A stretch of 64,000 nucleotides of DNA from Beijerinckiaceae bacterium (GCA_947452455.1 CANGBX010000002.1:248001-312000); one strand, 5' to 3'; positions 10,213-19,718 are shown, numbered from the stretch's first letter. Translations and numbers: made by a program. Notes: generated by a model not told the origin, from the sequence alone.

Positions 10213-11484
10213 TCAATGCGCCTTTAAATGTCCGGTCTTCTGCAAGATGATCCCGAGGGCGGCGCCCGCCGCAATGCCGGCAATCAGATCGACAAAGGCC
10301 ACCAGCACAAAGGTCAGGGCAATGACAGAGGCGGCCGCCCTGTCGTGCCTGAAGATATTGGCGATGGTCTCTTTCTCGATCATGTTCCAAGCGACCAGCG
10401 CCAGCACGCAGGCGAGTGCCGCCAGTGGCACATAGGCGGCAAGAGGAGCTGCGAGCATCATAAAGAGCAGCAAGAAAAGGGCATGCAGGATGCCGGAGAC
10501 CGGTCCATGCGCATGGGCGCGGATATTGGTGGCCGTGCGGGCAATCGTGCCGGTGGCGCAGATCGCCCCGAAGAAAGCACAGGCGATATTGGCATAGCCT
10601 TGTGCCACGAGCTCGCAATTGGAGCGATGCTGGCGGCCCGACATGCCATCGGCCACCACGGCCGAGAGCAGGGATTCCATGCCGCCTAGCAGGGCGAGCG
10701 CGATGGCTGTTGGCAGGATTTCGGTCAGGCGCGCCAGATCAAAGCGCGGCAGAGCAGGGGTCGGCAGGCTATCGGGGATGCCGCCGAATTTCGTGCCGAT
10801 GGTCTCGACCGGCAGATCAAAAGCCCAGACGGCACCCCCCGCCAGAATGACGCCTGCCAGCAGGAAGGGAAAAGTCGGGGCGATTTTGCGCAGAACCAGC
10901 ATGAAAGCGAGACAGGCAGCCGACAGGCCGACGGCCGCAGGATTGACGCTGGAGCGCGCCTCCCAAAGAGCAGCCAAGCGCGGCAGGACAGAGGCGGGCT
11001 CGGTTTTGAGGGCGAGGCCGAACAGATCGCGCAATTCTCCGGAAAAAATGATGATGGCAATCGCCGCCGTAAATCCTGTCAGGACAGGGTGGGGGATGTG
11101 GCGAATGAGCGAGCCAAGGCGCAAATAGCCCAGCGCCAGCAAGAAAAAACCAGCCAGAAGCGTGGCAAAGAGAAAGCCCTCATAGCCAAAGCGCATTATG
11201 GTTGTGGCGACCAGCCCGATGAAGGCGGCGGCGGGTCCACCGATCTGGAACCGGCTGCCGCCAAGGGCTGAAATGACAAAGCCGCCGACAATGGCCGAAT
11301 AAAGCCCATGCTCGGGCTTGGCGCCTGAGCCAATGGCAATGGCCATGGAAAGCGGAAGCGCCACAATGGCGACTGTCAGCCCTGCCAGCGCGTCAGCTTT
11401 CAAGTGAGCGGCGCGATAGCCCTCGCGCAGGACGGTAACGAGCTTGGGCGTGAAGGGCCCGATGGTTTCAGCTGGTGTCGTCAT
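10213..11484 (-). CDS. SulP family anion transporter without STAS domain
   Basis: Inner-membrane transporter of the SLC26/SulP family, which carries sulfate, bicarbonate or dicarboxylates. The membrane domain is complete. PLSMAIAIGSGAKPEHGLYS lies near residue 45, GGSRFQIGGPAAAF follows, and the hallmark GGMESLLSAVVADGM with NCELVAQGYANI lies near residue 265. At 423 residues it stops right after the last helix, whereas most bacterial SulP proteins run to about 500-570 residues with a cytoplasmic STAS domain. No separate STAS gene follows. The substrate is unknown; bicarbonate or sulfate are both possible. Confidence 0.85.
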   Translation of the reverse strand: MTTPAETIGPFTPKLVTVLREGYRAAHLKADALAGLTVAIVALPLSMAIAIGSGAKPEHGLYSAIVGGFVISALGGSRFQIGGPAAAFIGLVATTIMRFGYEGFLFATLLAGFFLLALGYLRLGSLIRHIPHPVLTGFTAAIAIIIFSGELRDLFGLALKTEPASVLPRLAALWEARSSVNPAAVGLSAACLAFMLVLRKIAPTFPFLLAGVILAGGAVWAFDLPVETIGTKFGGIPDSLPTPALPRFDLARLTEILPTAIALALLGGMESLLSAVVADGMSGRQHRSNCELVAQGYANIACAFFGAICATGTIARTATNIRAHAHGPVSGILHALFLLLFMMLAAPLAAYVPLAALACVLALVAWNMIEKETIANIFRHDRAAASVIALTFVLVAFVDLIAGIAAGAALGIILQKTGHLKAH

Positions 11485-11611
11485 CGGTGCTGGGTTCGAC
11501 TCACAAAAAAGCGTCAGACATCATAAGCATTCACAGGTGAGGTGACAGCCTCTGTTGCGCCCAAGGGGGCGGCGCAGCATGATGCGGCATCTCAAAATTC
11601 AGGAGTTTTCG

Positions 11612-12583
11612 ATGACCAAGGCCATTCGTATCCATCGCACAGGCGGTCCGGAAGTGATGGTTCTGGAAGAGATCGATCTGCCCAAGCCCACCAAGGGCGA
11701 AGTTTTGGTGCGCAATCACGCCGTCGGTCTGAATTTCATCGATATTTATTTCCGTCAGGGCTCTTATCCCGCGGCGCTGCCCTTCACGCCGGGCAATGAA
11801 GGAGCGGGGGAAGTTGTGGCAGTTGGTCGCGGTGTCACCGAATTCAAAGTCGGTGATCGCGTAGCCTATGTCTCCACGCTCGGGTCTTATGCAGAGGCGC
11901 GCATTGTGCCTGCCGCCTCGCTCATCAAATTGCCCAAGAGCATTTCTTATGAAATGGGCGCGGCCATGATGCTCAAAGGGCTCACCGCGCAATATCTGCT
12001 GCGCCGCACATTCAAAGTGAAGCCGGGTGACACGATCCTTGTTCATGCAGCGGCTGGCGGTGTGGGGCTTATTCTCTGCCAATGGGGCAAGGCGCTGGGC
12101 GCAACGGTGATTGGCACGGTGGGGTCAGCTGAAAAAGCCAAGCTTGCCAAAAAGGCCGGTGCGAAACATGTCATTCTCTACAAGGAAGAGGATTTTGTTG
12201 CGCGCGTGAAAGAGATCACCAAGGGCAAGCTTTGTGATGTCGTCTACGACGGCGTTGGCAAAGATACTTTCCCCGGTTCGCTTGATTGTTTGCGCCCGCT
12301 TGGCATGTTTGTCTCTTATGGCTCGGCCTCAGGCGCATTGGATGCCTTTAACATTGGCTTGCTGGCGCAAAAGGGTTCGCTCTTTGCCACGCGTCCGACG
12401 CTCTTCTCTTACATTGCCAAGCGCGAAGATTATGTCGCAATGGCCAAGGATCTGATGCGTGCCATTTCAAAGGGGGATGTCACCATTCCCATTCATGGGC
12501 ACTACAAGTTGGCGGATGCAGCCAAGGCGCATGAAGATTTGGGTGGGCGCAAAACCACTGGCGCAGCCGTGCTGATCCCTTGA
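11612..12583 (+). CDS. NADPH:quinone oxidoreductase (zinc-free MDR family)
   Basis: Cytoplasmic medium-chain dehydrogenase/reductase of the QOR (crystallin-zeta) type, which reduces quinones with NADPH. The 323-residue protein begins MTKAIRIHRTGGPEVM, has the catalytic-domain motif NEGAGEVVAVGRGV and the nucleotide-binding motif VHAAAGGVGLILCQW. The zinc-binding cysteines of alcohol dehydrogenases are absent, as expected for this subfamily. A strong AGGAG site at 11601-11605 fixes the ATG at 12611-11612 region as start, rather than an upstream in-frame ATG at 11555. The stop is 11 bases before the likely start of the ABC transporter gene, so they may share a transcript although no functional link is evident. 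Confidence 0.9.
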   Translation: MTKAIRIHRTGGPEVMVLEEIDLPKPTKGEVLVRNHAVGLNFIDIYFRQGSYPAALPFTPGNEGAGEVVAVGRGVTEFKVGDRVAYVSTLGSYAEARIVPAASLIKLPKSISYEMGAAMMLKGLTAQYLLRRTFKVKPGDTILVHAAAGGVGLILCQWGKALGATVIGTVGSAEKAKLAKKAGAKHVILYKEEDFVARVKEITKGKLCDVVYDGVGKDTFPGSLDCLRPLGMFVSYGSASGALDAFNIGLLAQKGSLFATRPTLFSYIAKREDYVAMAKDLMRAISKGDVTIPIHGHYKLADAAKAHEDLGGRKTTGAAVLIP

Positions 12584-12594
12584 GCTTATCTGGA

Positions 12595-14145
12595 ATGACG
12601 GCACAAAAAGACGGCAAGCCAGCGCTGGTGTCTATGCGCGGGATCGTGAAGCGCTTTGGCACTTTCACGGCCAACGATCACGTTGATCTCGATATTCGCG
12701 CGGGCGAGGCGCATGCGCTGCTGGGTGAAAATGGTGCAGGCAAATCAACGCTTGTCAAAATTCTCTATGGATTATTGGAGCCCACAGGTGGGCGCATCGA
12801 GCTCAATGGTGCGACCGTATCGCTTGAAAGCCCTGAAGCTGCGCGAGCGGCTGGTATCGGCATGGTGTTCCAGCACTTCTCCTTGTTTGAAAATCTGACT
12901 GTTGCAGAAAATATCGCCTTGGTTCTGCCAGCGGGTGAAAAAATCGAGAGTGTAGCGGCGCGGATTGAGGGATTGACGTCACGTTATGGCCTCAAGCTGG
13001 AGCCTGATCGCCCTGTCTGGACTTTGTCAGCAGGCGAGCGCCAACGCATCGAGATTGCGCGTTGTCTGTTACAAAATCCCAAACTCATCATTCTGGATGA
13101 GCCGACTTCCGTTCTGACACCGCAAGAAGCCGATGCGCTTTTCTCAACGCTCAATCTTTTGCGCGTCGAGGGGCGCGCCATTCTATATATTTCGCACAAG
13201 CTGGAGGAAGTCCGCCGCCTTTGCGAGCGCGCCACGGTTTTGCGAGCAGGCAAGGTTGTTGCAACATGTAATCCACGCGAGGAAAGCGTTCGTTCATTGG
13301 CGGCGATGATGGTCGGCACGCATTTGGTTGATGTGCGCGCCAAGCCCAATGAGGCTGAAGGGCCCGCGCGGCTCAGTGTGGATGGATTGTCACTCAAATC
13401 AGAAGATTTGCATGGCGTGTCGCTGAAAGATATTTCTTTTGCAGTGCGCGGTGGCGAGGTGTTTGGCATTGCAGGCATCGCTGGCAATGGCCAGGACGAA
13501 TTATTTTCAGCGCTTTCTGGCGAGCGCCTCGCACGTCGTGCTGGCGATGTCCATATTGACGGCATTTCGGTGGGTCGTGAGGGCATCAATCTTCGCCGCC
13601 AATATGGAGCGGCCTTTGTACCTGAAGAGCGCAATGGCCATGCTTCGGCTCCCGATTTTTCATTGTCAGAAAACATTCTTCTCTCGCGTCATGCGACGGG
13701 CGAGGTGACACGCGGTCTCTCCATTGATGTGACGGCTGCAAAATCGATTGCACGTCAAATCATCGACAGCTTTGATGTGCGCATGTCGGGCGATGATCCG
13801 GCGGCGCGCACTTTGTCAGGTGGTAATTTGCAGAAGTTTCTGGTTGGTCGTGAAGTCTCGCGCAAGCCTTGCGTGCTTGTGCTGAACCAACCGACATGGG
13901 GTGTGGATGCAGCTGCTGCGGCAGATATTCGCCAGCGTCTCATTGATTTATCCCGACAGGGTGCGGCGGTCCTCGTCATCTCACAGGACCTTGATGAATT
14001 GTTTGAAATTGCAGACCGCATGGCTGTGATTCATCAAGGAGAGGTTAGCGATGCACGCTTAACGCGCGAGGTGACGCGCGAGGAAATCGGGCTATTGATG
14101 GCAGGCGAGACTGCGCGCGGGGAGGGTGTATCCCATGCGCATTGA
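12595..14145 (+). CDS. ABC transporter ATP-binding protein, BMP/nucleoside importer type
   Basis: Double-cassette ATPase of importers for nucleosides or related compounds (YufO/NupA/BmpB-like), bound to the inner face of the membrane. Cassette 1 has Walker A GENGAGKST at residues 44-52, signature LSAGERQRIEIARCLL and Walker B LIILDEPTSVLTP. Cassette 2 has the degenerate P-loop GIAGNGQDEL and signature LSGGNLQKFLVGRE, as usual in this family, followed by LVLNQPTWGVDAA in place of a canonical Walker B. Length 516 is typical. The start was set at ATG 12595; a TTG at 12580 overlaps the previous stop. It overlaps the permease gene downstream by 11 bases. Confidence 0.9.
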   Translation: MTAQKDGKPALVSMRGIVKRFGTFTANDHVDLDIRAGEAHALLGENGAGKSTLVKILYGLLEPTGGRIELNGATVSLESPEAARAAGIGMVFQHFSLFENLTVAENIALVLPAGEKIESVAARIEGLTSRYGLKLEPDRPVWTLSAGERQRIEIARCLLQNPKLIILDEPTSVLTPQEADALFSTLNLLRVEGRAILYISHKLEEVRRLCERATVLRAGKVVATCNPREESVRSLAAMMVGTHLVDVRAKPNEAEGPARLSVDGLSLKSEDLHGVSLKDISFAVRGGEVFGIAGIAGNGQDELFSALSGERLARRAGDVHIDGISVGREGINLRRQYGAAFVPEERNGHASAPDFSLSENILLSRHATGEVTRGLSIDVTAAKSIARQIIDSFDVRMSGDDPAARTLSGGNLQKFLVGREVSRKPCVLVLNQPTWGVDAAAAADIRQRLIDLSRQGAAVLVISQDLDELFEIADRMAVIHQGEVSDARLTREVTREEIGLLMAGETARGEGVSHAH

Positions 14146-15217
14146 ATTGGAGCGCCGCACCGCGCAATCTCCTGTCATCGAATTTTTGGCGCCACTTTTG
14201 GCCATTTTTGCGGCCGTTCTGATCGGCGGCGCTTTGTTGTCGGCCATCGGTAAATCGCCTCAACAAGCTTTTCTTGTTTATTTCGTTGAACCCTTCAGTG
14301 ATGCCTGGTCCTTACAGGAACTGGCCGTCAAAGCCTCGCCGCTCATTCTCATCGCCTCGGGACTTGCCTTTTGTTATCGCGCCAATCTCTGGAACATCGG
14401 CGCAGAAGGGCAATTTGTGATTGGAGGTCTCGTCGGTGGGACGATTGCTGTCGTGACGCATGGCATGGATCACGCTTTGGGCGGTTATTGGATTTTGCCG
14501 GCCATGCTGATCGCAGGCGCGTTGGCTGGGATGTGCTATGCCATGATCCCGGCTTTCTTGCGTTTCAAACTTGGGGCTTCTGAAATTCTGACGAGCCTCA
14601 TGCTTGTCTATATTGCAGAGATCACCCTCGACTATTTTGTGCGTGGACGTTTGCGCGATCCCAAAGGGTTCAATTTTCCCCAAAGCGTGCCTTTTGAAGA
14701 TATTGCGCGTCTGCCATTTCTTGCAGAAGGCGAGCGCCTCCATGCAGGTATTTTGTTTGCACTAGCCGCGGTCTTTCTTGCGAGCTTTGTGTTTCGTCGG
14801 ACTTTGTTTGGGTTTGATGTGAAACTAGTCGGCTCCGCACCGAAAGCCGCCCGTTTTGCGGGCTTCAGCGAAGGGCGTTTGACTTTCGCGGTCTTTGCTA
14901 TTTCCGGCGCTGCCGCAGGGCTTGCAGGTGTGTGCGAAGTTGCGGGCCAGATCGGCCAGTTGCAGCCGGTGATTTCACCGGGCTACGGCTTCTCTGCCAT
15001 CATCGTTGCCTTTCTGGGTCGTTTGCAGCCATGGGGTATTCTTTGTGCCGGGCTTGTTTTATCGCTCACCATCATTGGTGGAGAAAATGCCCAGATCGCG
15101 ATGAAAGTGCCGCTTGACATGTCACGCGTGTTTCAAGGCACGTTGCTGATGTGTGTTCTTGCGATGGATGTGTTCACGCGATATCGCCTGCGCCTGATCT
15201 GGCGGAGGTCCGCATGA
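14135..15217 (+). CDS. ABC transporter permease 1, BMP/nucleoside importer type
   Basis: Multi-span inner-membrane permease of the BPD_transp_2 (branched-chain/ribose-like) family, pairing with the following permease as a heterodimer. The conserved core ASGLAFCYRANLWNIGAEGQ and the later GLAGVCEVAGQIGQL are typical of YufP/NupB-type proteins. It has 360 residues and about nine to ten helices. The ATG at 14135 follows a GGAGG site at 14121-14125, inside the end of the ATPase gene, so translation is coupled. It overlaps the second permease by four bases (ATGA). Confidence 0.9.
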   Translation: MRIELERRTAQSPVIEFLAPLLAIFAAVLIGGALLSAIGKSPQQAFLVYFVEPFSDAWSLQELAVKASPLILIASGLAFCYRANLWNIGAEGQFVIGGLVGGTIAVVTHGMDHALGGYWILPAMLIAGALAGMCYAMIPAFLRFKLGASEILTSLMLVYIAEITLDYFVRGRLRDPKGFNFPQSVPFEDIARLPFLAEGERLHAGILFALAAVFLASFVFRRTLFGFDVKLVGSAPKAARFAGFSEGRLTFAVFAISGAAAGLAGVCEVAGQIGQLQPVISPGYGFSAIIVAFLGRLQPWGILCAGLVLSLTIIGGENAQIAMKVPLDMSRVFQGTLLMCVLAMDVFTRYRLRLIWRRSA

Positions 15218-16137
15218 CCTTGACTATGTTCGAGCTGGTGGCCTTCACCATTCTGACCGCTGCAACACCTTTGGTGATTGCGGCTATTGGTGAATTGGTG
15301 ACAGAGCGTTCAGGCGTCCTCAATCTGGGTGTTGAGGGCATGATGATTGCGGGCGCTGCTTGCGCTTTCGCCATAGCCATTGTCACAGGCTCAACTGCAC
15401 TAGGCATTCTTGCGGGCATCGGGGCAGGAATGTTGCTCTCATTTATTTTTGCTGTGCTGGTGATTTTTCTTGCAGCCAATCAGGTTGCAACAGGTTTGGC
15501 ATTGACCATTTTGGGAACGGGTCTTGCTGGGCTCATTGGCTCAGGCTTTATCGGCTTGAAGCGTGATGCAACTGTTCATCTATATATTCCCTTGCTCAGC
15601 GATTTGCCGTTGATCGGCAAATTGCTCTTCAGCCATGATCTCTTCGTCTATCTCGGTTGGGCGCTTGTGGCCGGTGCGGCTTGGTTCTTGAACCGAACGC
15701 GCTCTGGTCTTGTGTTGCGCGCCATTGGTGAGAACCATCAGTCGGCCCATGCGCTGGGACTGCCAGTGCGGCGTGTTCGTTTTCTCGCCGTCTTGTTTGG
15801 TGGCGCCTGTGCAGGATTGGCAGGGGCTTATTTGTCGCTCTCTTATACGCCCTTCTGGGCACCTGGAATGACAGCGGGGCGCGGTTGGATTTCGCTGGCG
15901 CTCGTTGTCTTTGCGTCATGGCGTCCAGTTTACGCTTTTGCAGGTGCGTTATTGTTTGGCGGTGCAACAGTGCTGCAGCTTCATGCGCAAGCTGCAGCGC
16001 TTGGTATTCCCGGACAATTGCTGACGGCCATGCCCTATTTGGCAACCATTATCGCGCTTGTGCTTTTGTCCATGCGTCGGCGCCGCGGGTCTGTTGCACC
16101 AGCCTCGCTGGGTTCAACCTTTATGCCGGAACGCTAG
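15214..16137 (+). CDS. ABC transporter permease 2, BMP/nucleoside importer type
   Basis: Second BPD_transp_2 permease (YufQ/NupC-like), 307 residues. It carries TPLVIAAIGELVTERSGVLN and LGVEGMMIAGA near the N-terminus, the standard signature of this subunit, and GLAGAYLSLSYTPFW near residue 215. The ATG at 15214 overlaps the previous stop codon and has a GGAGG about 6 bases upstream. An efficient terminator follows at 16301. No substrate-binding (BmpA-type) lipoprotein gene is present before or after the three genes, so the binding protein must be encoded elsewhere or be absent. Confidence 0.9.
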   Translation: MTLTMFELVAFTILTAATPLVIAAIGELVTERSGVLNLGVEGMMIAGAACAFAIAIVTGSTALGILAGIGAGMLLSFIFAVLVIFLAANQVATGLALTILGTGLAGLIGSGFIGLKRDATVHLYIPLLSDLPLIGKLLFSHDLFVYLGWALVAGAAWFLNRTRSGLVLRAIGENHQSAHALGLPVRRVRFLAVLFGGACAGLAGAYLSLSYTPFWAPGMTAGRGWISLALVVFASWRPVYAFAGALLFGGATVLQLHAQAAALGIPGQLLTAMPYLATIIALVLLSMRRRRGSVAPASLGSTFMPER

Positions 16138-16300
16138 ACGAAATCCCTGCGCTGGTTTTGCAATGCAGCGTGGCAAAGTTTGCACACAACGCCGAAAGTC
16201 TAAGCGCTCCCCAATCGCAAGGGTGCTGTTGCTCGCCTATCATCTGAGTCGCTCCGGAGCGAGGTGCCTCCCTCCTCGCGTCAGCCCGGAGCCAACTCGC

Positions 16301-16340
16301 AAACCCGGCGACGCGCTTCGCGCTCTGCCGGGTTTTTCTT
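16301..16340 (+). terminator. Rho-independent terminator of the BMP-type ABC operon
   Basis: Stem AAACCCGGC / GCCGGGTTT with an inner GCGC-TTC-GCGC helix, followed by TTCTTTT on the plus strand. It lies between the plus-strand ABC operon and the convergent rimO, about 160 bases after the permease stop. Confidence 0.8.
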
Positions 16341-16346
16341 TTCGTG

Positions 16347-17693
16347 TTAGGCCGTTACGCCGTGCAGATCATAAGCATCTGCACGCTCGATTTTAACCGA
16401 GACAATATCGCCAGCACGCAAGGGCCGGCGTGAAGCGACATAGACCGAGCCATCAATTTCAGGCGCATCGGATTTGGCACGCCCCTTTGAGACTGTGGGG
16501 CCCGGCTCATCAATAATGACTTGCAAACGCTTACCGACTTTATTGCTCAGAATTTTTGCGCTGACCGCCTGTTGCTTCTCCATGAAACGACGGTAACGGA
16601 TGTCCTTCACTTCATCGGGGACTTGCGGCAGGCCAAGATCATTGGCTGTTGCGCCTGTCACGGGTTCGTATTTAAACGCGCCAACACGATCAAGTTTGGC
16701 TTCACCGAGCCAATCAAGCATCATCTCGAAATCCTCATCCGTCTCGCCTGGGAAACCGACAATGAAGGTTGAGCGAATGGCAAGATCTGGACAAATCTCA
16801 CGCCATTTGCGGATGCGTTCCAAAGTCTTTTCCTGATTGCCAGGACGTTTCATGGCCTTCAGCACATTGGGCGAAGCATGTTGGAACGGAATGTCGAGAT
16901 AGGGCAGGACAATGCCGTCTGCCATCAATTGCAGCACTTCATCGACATGCGGATAGGGGTAAACATAATGCAGGCGTACCCAAGCGCCGAGTGAGCCCAG
17001 CTCTTTGGCAAGATCATAAAAGCGCGCACGCACTGCGCGTTCTTGGAAAGCGCTTTCTGCATATTTGAGATCAAGACCATAGGCTGATGTGTCTTGCGAA
17101 ATCACAAGCAATTCTTTGACGCCCGCAGCAACAAGCTTTTCAGCCTCGCGCAAAACTTCTCCCGCCGGACGCGAGACCAGATCGCCACGCAATTTAGGAA
17201 TGATGCAGAATGTGCAGCGGTTATTGCAGCCCTCTGAAATTTTCAAATAGGCATAATGGCGCGGCGTGAGTTTGACGCCATGCGCGGGAACAAGATCCAG
17301 AAACGGATCATGAGCTGGCGGCACAGCCTCATGCACGGCACCAAGCACGCTCTCATAGGCTTGTGGTCCGGTGATGGCGAGCACATTGGGGAAGCGATCG
17401 CGAATTTGTTCGGGCTCAGCACCCATGCAGCCGGTGACTATGACTTTGCCATTTTCCTTGAGTGCAGCGCCAATAGCCTCGAGCGATTCAGCTTTCGCAC
17501 TGTCGAGAAAACCGCAGGTGTTGACGATCACTGCATCAGCGCCCGCATGCGAGCGTGTCAGTTCATAGCCCTCCGCACGCAGGCGCGTGATGATGCGCTC
17601 GCTATCGACCAGTGCCTTTGGGCAACCCAGCGAGACGAAAGATATGCGCGGTAGGTCGGACGAGGATTGCGGATCGCTTGTTTTTTGGCTCAT
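16347..17693 (-). CDS. rimO: Ribosomal protein S12 methylthiotransferase RimO
   Basis: Radical-SAM enzyme that adds a methylthio group to the conserved aspartate of ribosomal protein S12. Domains in order are an N-terminal UPF0004 domain with [12 protein letters not shown] and VNTCGFL cysteines and [12 protein letters not shown], the radical-SAM core with the CNNRCTFC cluster motif (CxxxCxxC), and a C-terminal TRAM domain that begins near [13 protein letters not shown]. The 448-residue length is normal. I chose the ATG at 17693 (MSQKTSD) since a GGAAG site precedes it; the longer frame to 17780 adds 29 residues outside the family. The gene converges on the ABC terminator. Confidence 0.95.
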   Translation of the reverse strand: MSQKTSDPQSSSDLPRISFVSLGCPKALVDSERIITRLRAEGYELTRSHAGADAVIVNTCGFLDSAKAESLEAIGAALKENGKVIVTGCMGAEPEQIRDRFPNVLAITGPQAYESVLGAVHEAVPPAHDPFLDLVPAHGVKLTPRHYAYLKISEGCNNRCTFCIIPKLRGDLVSRPAGEVLREAEKLVAAGVKELLVISQDTSAYGLDLKYAESAFQERAVRARFYDLAKELGSLGAWVRLHYVYPYPHVDEVLQLMADGIVLPYLDIPFQHASPNVLKAMKRPGNQEKTLERIRKWREICPDLAIRSTFIVGFPGETDEDFEMMLDWLGEAKLDRVGAFKYEPVTGATANDLGLPQVPDEVKDIRYRRFMEKQQAVSAKILSNKVGKRLQVIIDEPGPTVSKGRAKSDAPEIDGSVYVASRRPLRAGDIVSVKIERADAYDLHGVTA

Positions 17694-17854
17694 GGAGGCT
17701 TCCGTGCCATGCCGGGCAGGGGCTTGCAAGTGAAGTTGGCTCTTAAACGCAAATGGCGTGTCTGGAATTGATACGTTCAATTCTATTATTTCTATCTATT
17801 CAACACCTTATGCGCCCGATTTCAGACCTAAAATGAGCTTGGGTCATCAAACAG

Positions 17855-18274
17855 ATGCAGGACCATCACAACGTGCAAACGCCGATAGTCAGCCTGGTCG
17901 CCAAAGAGGGGCAAAATGAAGCCGCGCAGCTCATTGCCCTGCGCAGTTTCTTTGCCTCGATCGACAATATGCGCGCATCGCTCAATCTCGATGTCGAAGA
18001 AATGCTGCTTTATCTGGGCGTCGGATATTTGAATACCGAGCGCATCCAGCAAATTGGCTCGAATGGCTATATCACCTCGACCAATGTTTCGTCTGTCGCT
18101 GACTTTATGAAAATCCCCAAAGAGACGGCTCGACGTAAGATCAAGCGTCTCATCGCCTTGGGGCTGATTGAAAACAAACGCGGCGTTGTGGTGAGCGATG
18201 TCTCACGATGGTTTGCATTCGTGCGGCAAATGCCTTTGTGCACGCATCAAACCGGTGATGCTGAACGTCGCTGA
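17855..18274 (+). CDS. Small winged-helix DNA-binding protein, unrecognised
   Basis: I do not recognise a named family. The 139-residue protein has a helical N-terminal half (AAQLIALRSFFASIDNMRAS, DVEEMLLYLGVGYL). A likely winged-helix segment covers residues of about 65-110: VADFMKIPKETARRKIKRL reads as helix-turn-helix, and IENKRGVVVSD as the wing strands. It is probably a transcription regulator. No effector or oligomerisation domain can be named. The start is uncertain: ATG 17855 has a poor ribosome-binding site, and a GTG at 17873 lies behind AGGA. It converges with the next gene, and their stops abut at 18274/18275. Confidence 0.65.
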   Translation: MQDHHNVQTPIVSLVAKEGQNEAAQLIALRSFFASIDNMRASLNLDVEEMLLYLGVGYLNTERIQQIGSNGYITSTNVSSVADFMKIPKETARRKIKRLIALGLIENKRGVVVSDVSRWFAFVRQMPLCTHQTGDAERR

Positions 18275-18790
18275 TTATTTGCCTTCTTTTTCTTTCTTCT
18301 CAAATTCTTCTGGGAAGAGGCGAGAAAAGACGGTCTCAAATTCTACTTCTTGCGTGGGTTCCCATTCCGCGGGGCGGGGTGGGGCAGTCTTAGAGCCGAC
18401 TGCATATGTATATGTCTTGAAATTCTTCGCCGTCGCATATACGCGGTTCGACTCGCGTGGGCGTCCCTTTAAAGGCGAGCCTATCAAAGCCTTCTTCTTG
18501 CGTTTGACAGTCAGGCTTTCATAATTTGCCGCATACCAGACATAAGACAAAAGCAGACGATCGACATCATCGATTTCGACGGATTCAATGAAGACGAGCA
18601 GACGTTCAATGGCCTGTACCAGGTCAGCTTGCAGCGCTTCAGTGTCATAGATATCATCAAAGGCTTCGGTTAATTCAACCGCAATGGCTTCGGCTTCCTC
18701 ATCGCGCGTCAGGAACACGCGCGTGGCCTGAGCTGCGATCATCTCGAAGACAAATTGGGGCGGGCACTTGCCGCTATTCTCGCTCGCCAT
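18275..18790 (-). CDS. Hypothetical protein
   Basis: Not recognised. The 171-residue product is acidic in its first 90 residues (DEEAEAIAVELTEAFDDIYD), probably helical. A basic patch follows (LTVKRKKKALIGSPLKGRPR), and the tail is charged and ends in EEFEKKEKEGK. No signal peptide or membrane segment is seen, so it is probably cytoplasmic. It lies 12 bases downstream of the Sel1 gene on the same strand, so the two are probably one operon. Codon use is like that of its neighbours. Confidence 0.6.
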   Translation of the reverse strand: MASENSGKCPPQFVFEMIAAQATRVFLTRDEEAEAIAVELTEAFDDIYDTEALQADLVQAIERLLVFIESVEIDDVDRLLLSYVWYAANYESLTVKRKKKALIGSPLKGRPRESNRVYATAKNFKTYTYAVGSKTAPPRPAEWEPTQEVEFETVFSRLFPEEFEKKEKEGK

Positions 18791-18802
18791 ATGCTCTCCC
18801 CC

Positions 18803-19420
18803 TCACAAACGGTCTTTACGAAATTTAGCAAACCATTCATTGGCTTTTTGTTGTGTCTTTAAAAGGTCTGCCTGTTTGATCTTGCTGACAAGCCCATCAC
18901 GTTGGCGCCGCACTTCTGCCTTGCCTGCAGAGAAAGCCAGAGAAGCCCAGTAATAGGCTTCGATGTCATTTGCAAAGCCGAAATCAGGGGAATAGCTGCG
19001 TGCCATAGACACAAGCGCTGCATCATCCCCGCCTTCTGCCATTTTGATGAGCCTGAGCCTTGACCATTCCATGGCCTTTTGCACGACAACCGGTTCGAGC
19101 GTTTTTGCCATGACACGGCGTGCGGATGCGGATTTATTATGTCCACGTACCCCCGCCAGAGTGCTCCAGCGGATGGCCTCGTCATAATTCTGGGGGATGC
19201 CGACACCATGCCAATAGAAGAGGGCCAGGTTATATTGCCCCTCAATATCATTGGCGTCCGAGAGTTCGCGCGCGCGACGCGCAGCGCCGGGCAGGTCGCC
19301 CTTGGTAATGGCATCGCTGACATTTGGCTGAGAGAGTATCTCGTTCTGAGCAAATGCAGGCAGAGACGGCCCGATAAGGCCCAAAAGGCCGACCAGTCCG
19401 AGTGTGAGTTTCAACTTCAT
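18803..19420 (-). CDS. Exported Sel1/TPR-like repeat protein
   Basis: The 205-residue product has a Sec signal peptide (MKLKLTLGLVGLLGLIG..., likely cleaved after AFA near residue 24). A Sel1-like repeat, EGQYNLALFYWHGVGIPQN, is followed by DEAIRWSTLAGVRGH, and a second degenerate repeat includes DAALVSMARSYSPDFGFANDIEAYYWASLA. Sel1 repeats mediate protein contacts; a periplasmic role is inferred. The partner is unknown. The ATG at 19420 lies behind an AGGCGGACGG stretch; an earlier ATG at 19447 would put nine residues before the signal peptide. The upstream 230 bases are AT-rich. Confidence 0.7.
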   Translation of the reverse strand: MKLKLTLGLVGLLGLIGPSLPAFAQNEILSQPNVSDAITKGDLPGAARRARELSDANDIEGQYNLALFYWHGVGIPQNYDEAIRWSTLAGVRGHNKSASARRVMAKTLEPVVVQKAMEWSRLRLIKMAEGGDDAALVSMARSYSPDFGFANDIEAYYWASLAFSAGKAEVRRQRDGLVSKIKQADLLKTQQKANEWFAKFRKDRL

Positions 19421-19657
19421 CCGTCCGCCTGCAGAGAATTGGCTCAATTGAACACTTCTTTATCCGATATTTTATGAAGAAAGGTGAAGAGGGCTTGGCC
19501 TTTGTCTTTCTTGATTCAAACAGAGGCAATCCTTTAAGTCTATGCCATATAATTATAATTTTAGATTTGAGTGATTTTGTCTTTATGAAATATCGTTGAG
19601 CCGCAAGAGCAAAACACTAAAATGAGTTTCTTGCATCATATTAGTTTCCAAAAAAGC

Positions 19658-19684
19658 TAAAGTTTGGAATGGACGATCCGTCTT
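19658..19684 (+). promoter_or_regulatory. sigma28 (FliA)-type promoter of the unknown gene at 19719
   Basis: TAAAGTTT begins at 19658 and TCCGTCTT at 19677, with exactly 15 bases between TAAA and TCCG. The same arrangement precedes both flagellins and flgM. Enterobacterial FliA boxes are TAAAGTTT-N11-GCCGATAA: the -35 is identical and the -10 shares the CCG core. Confidence 0.75.
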
Positions 19685-19718
19685 AGGAGTTACGGTTAGG
19701 TCTCTATGGACGAAAACC

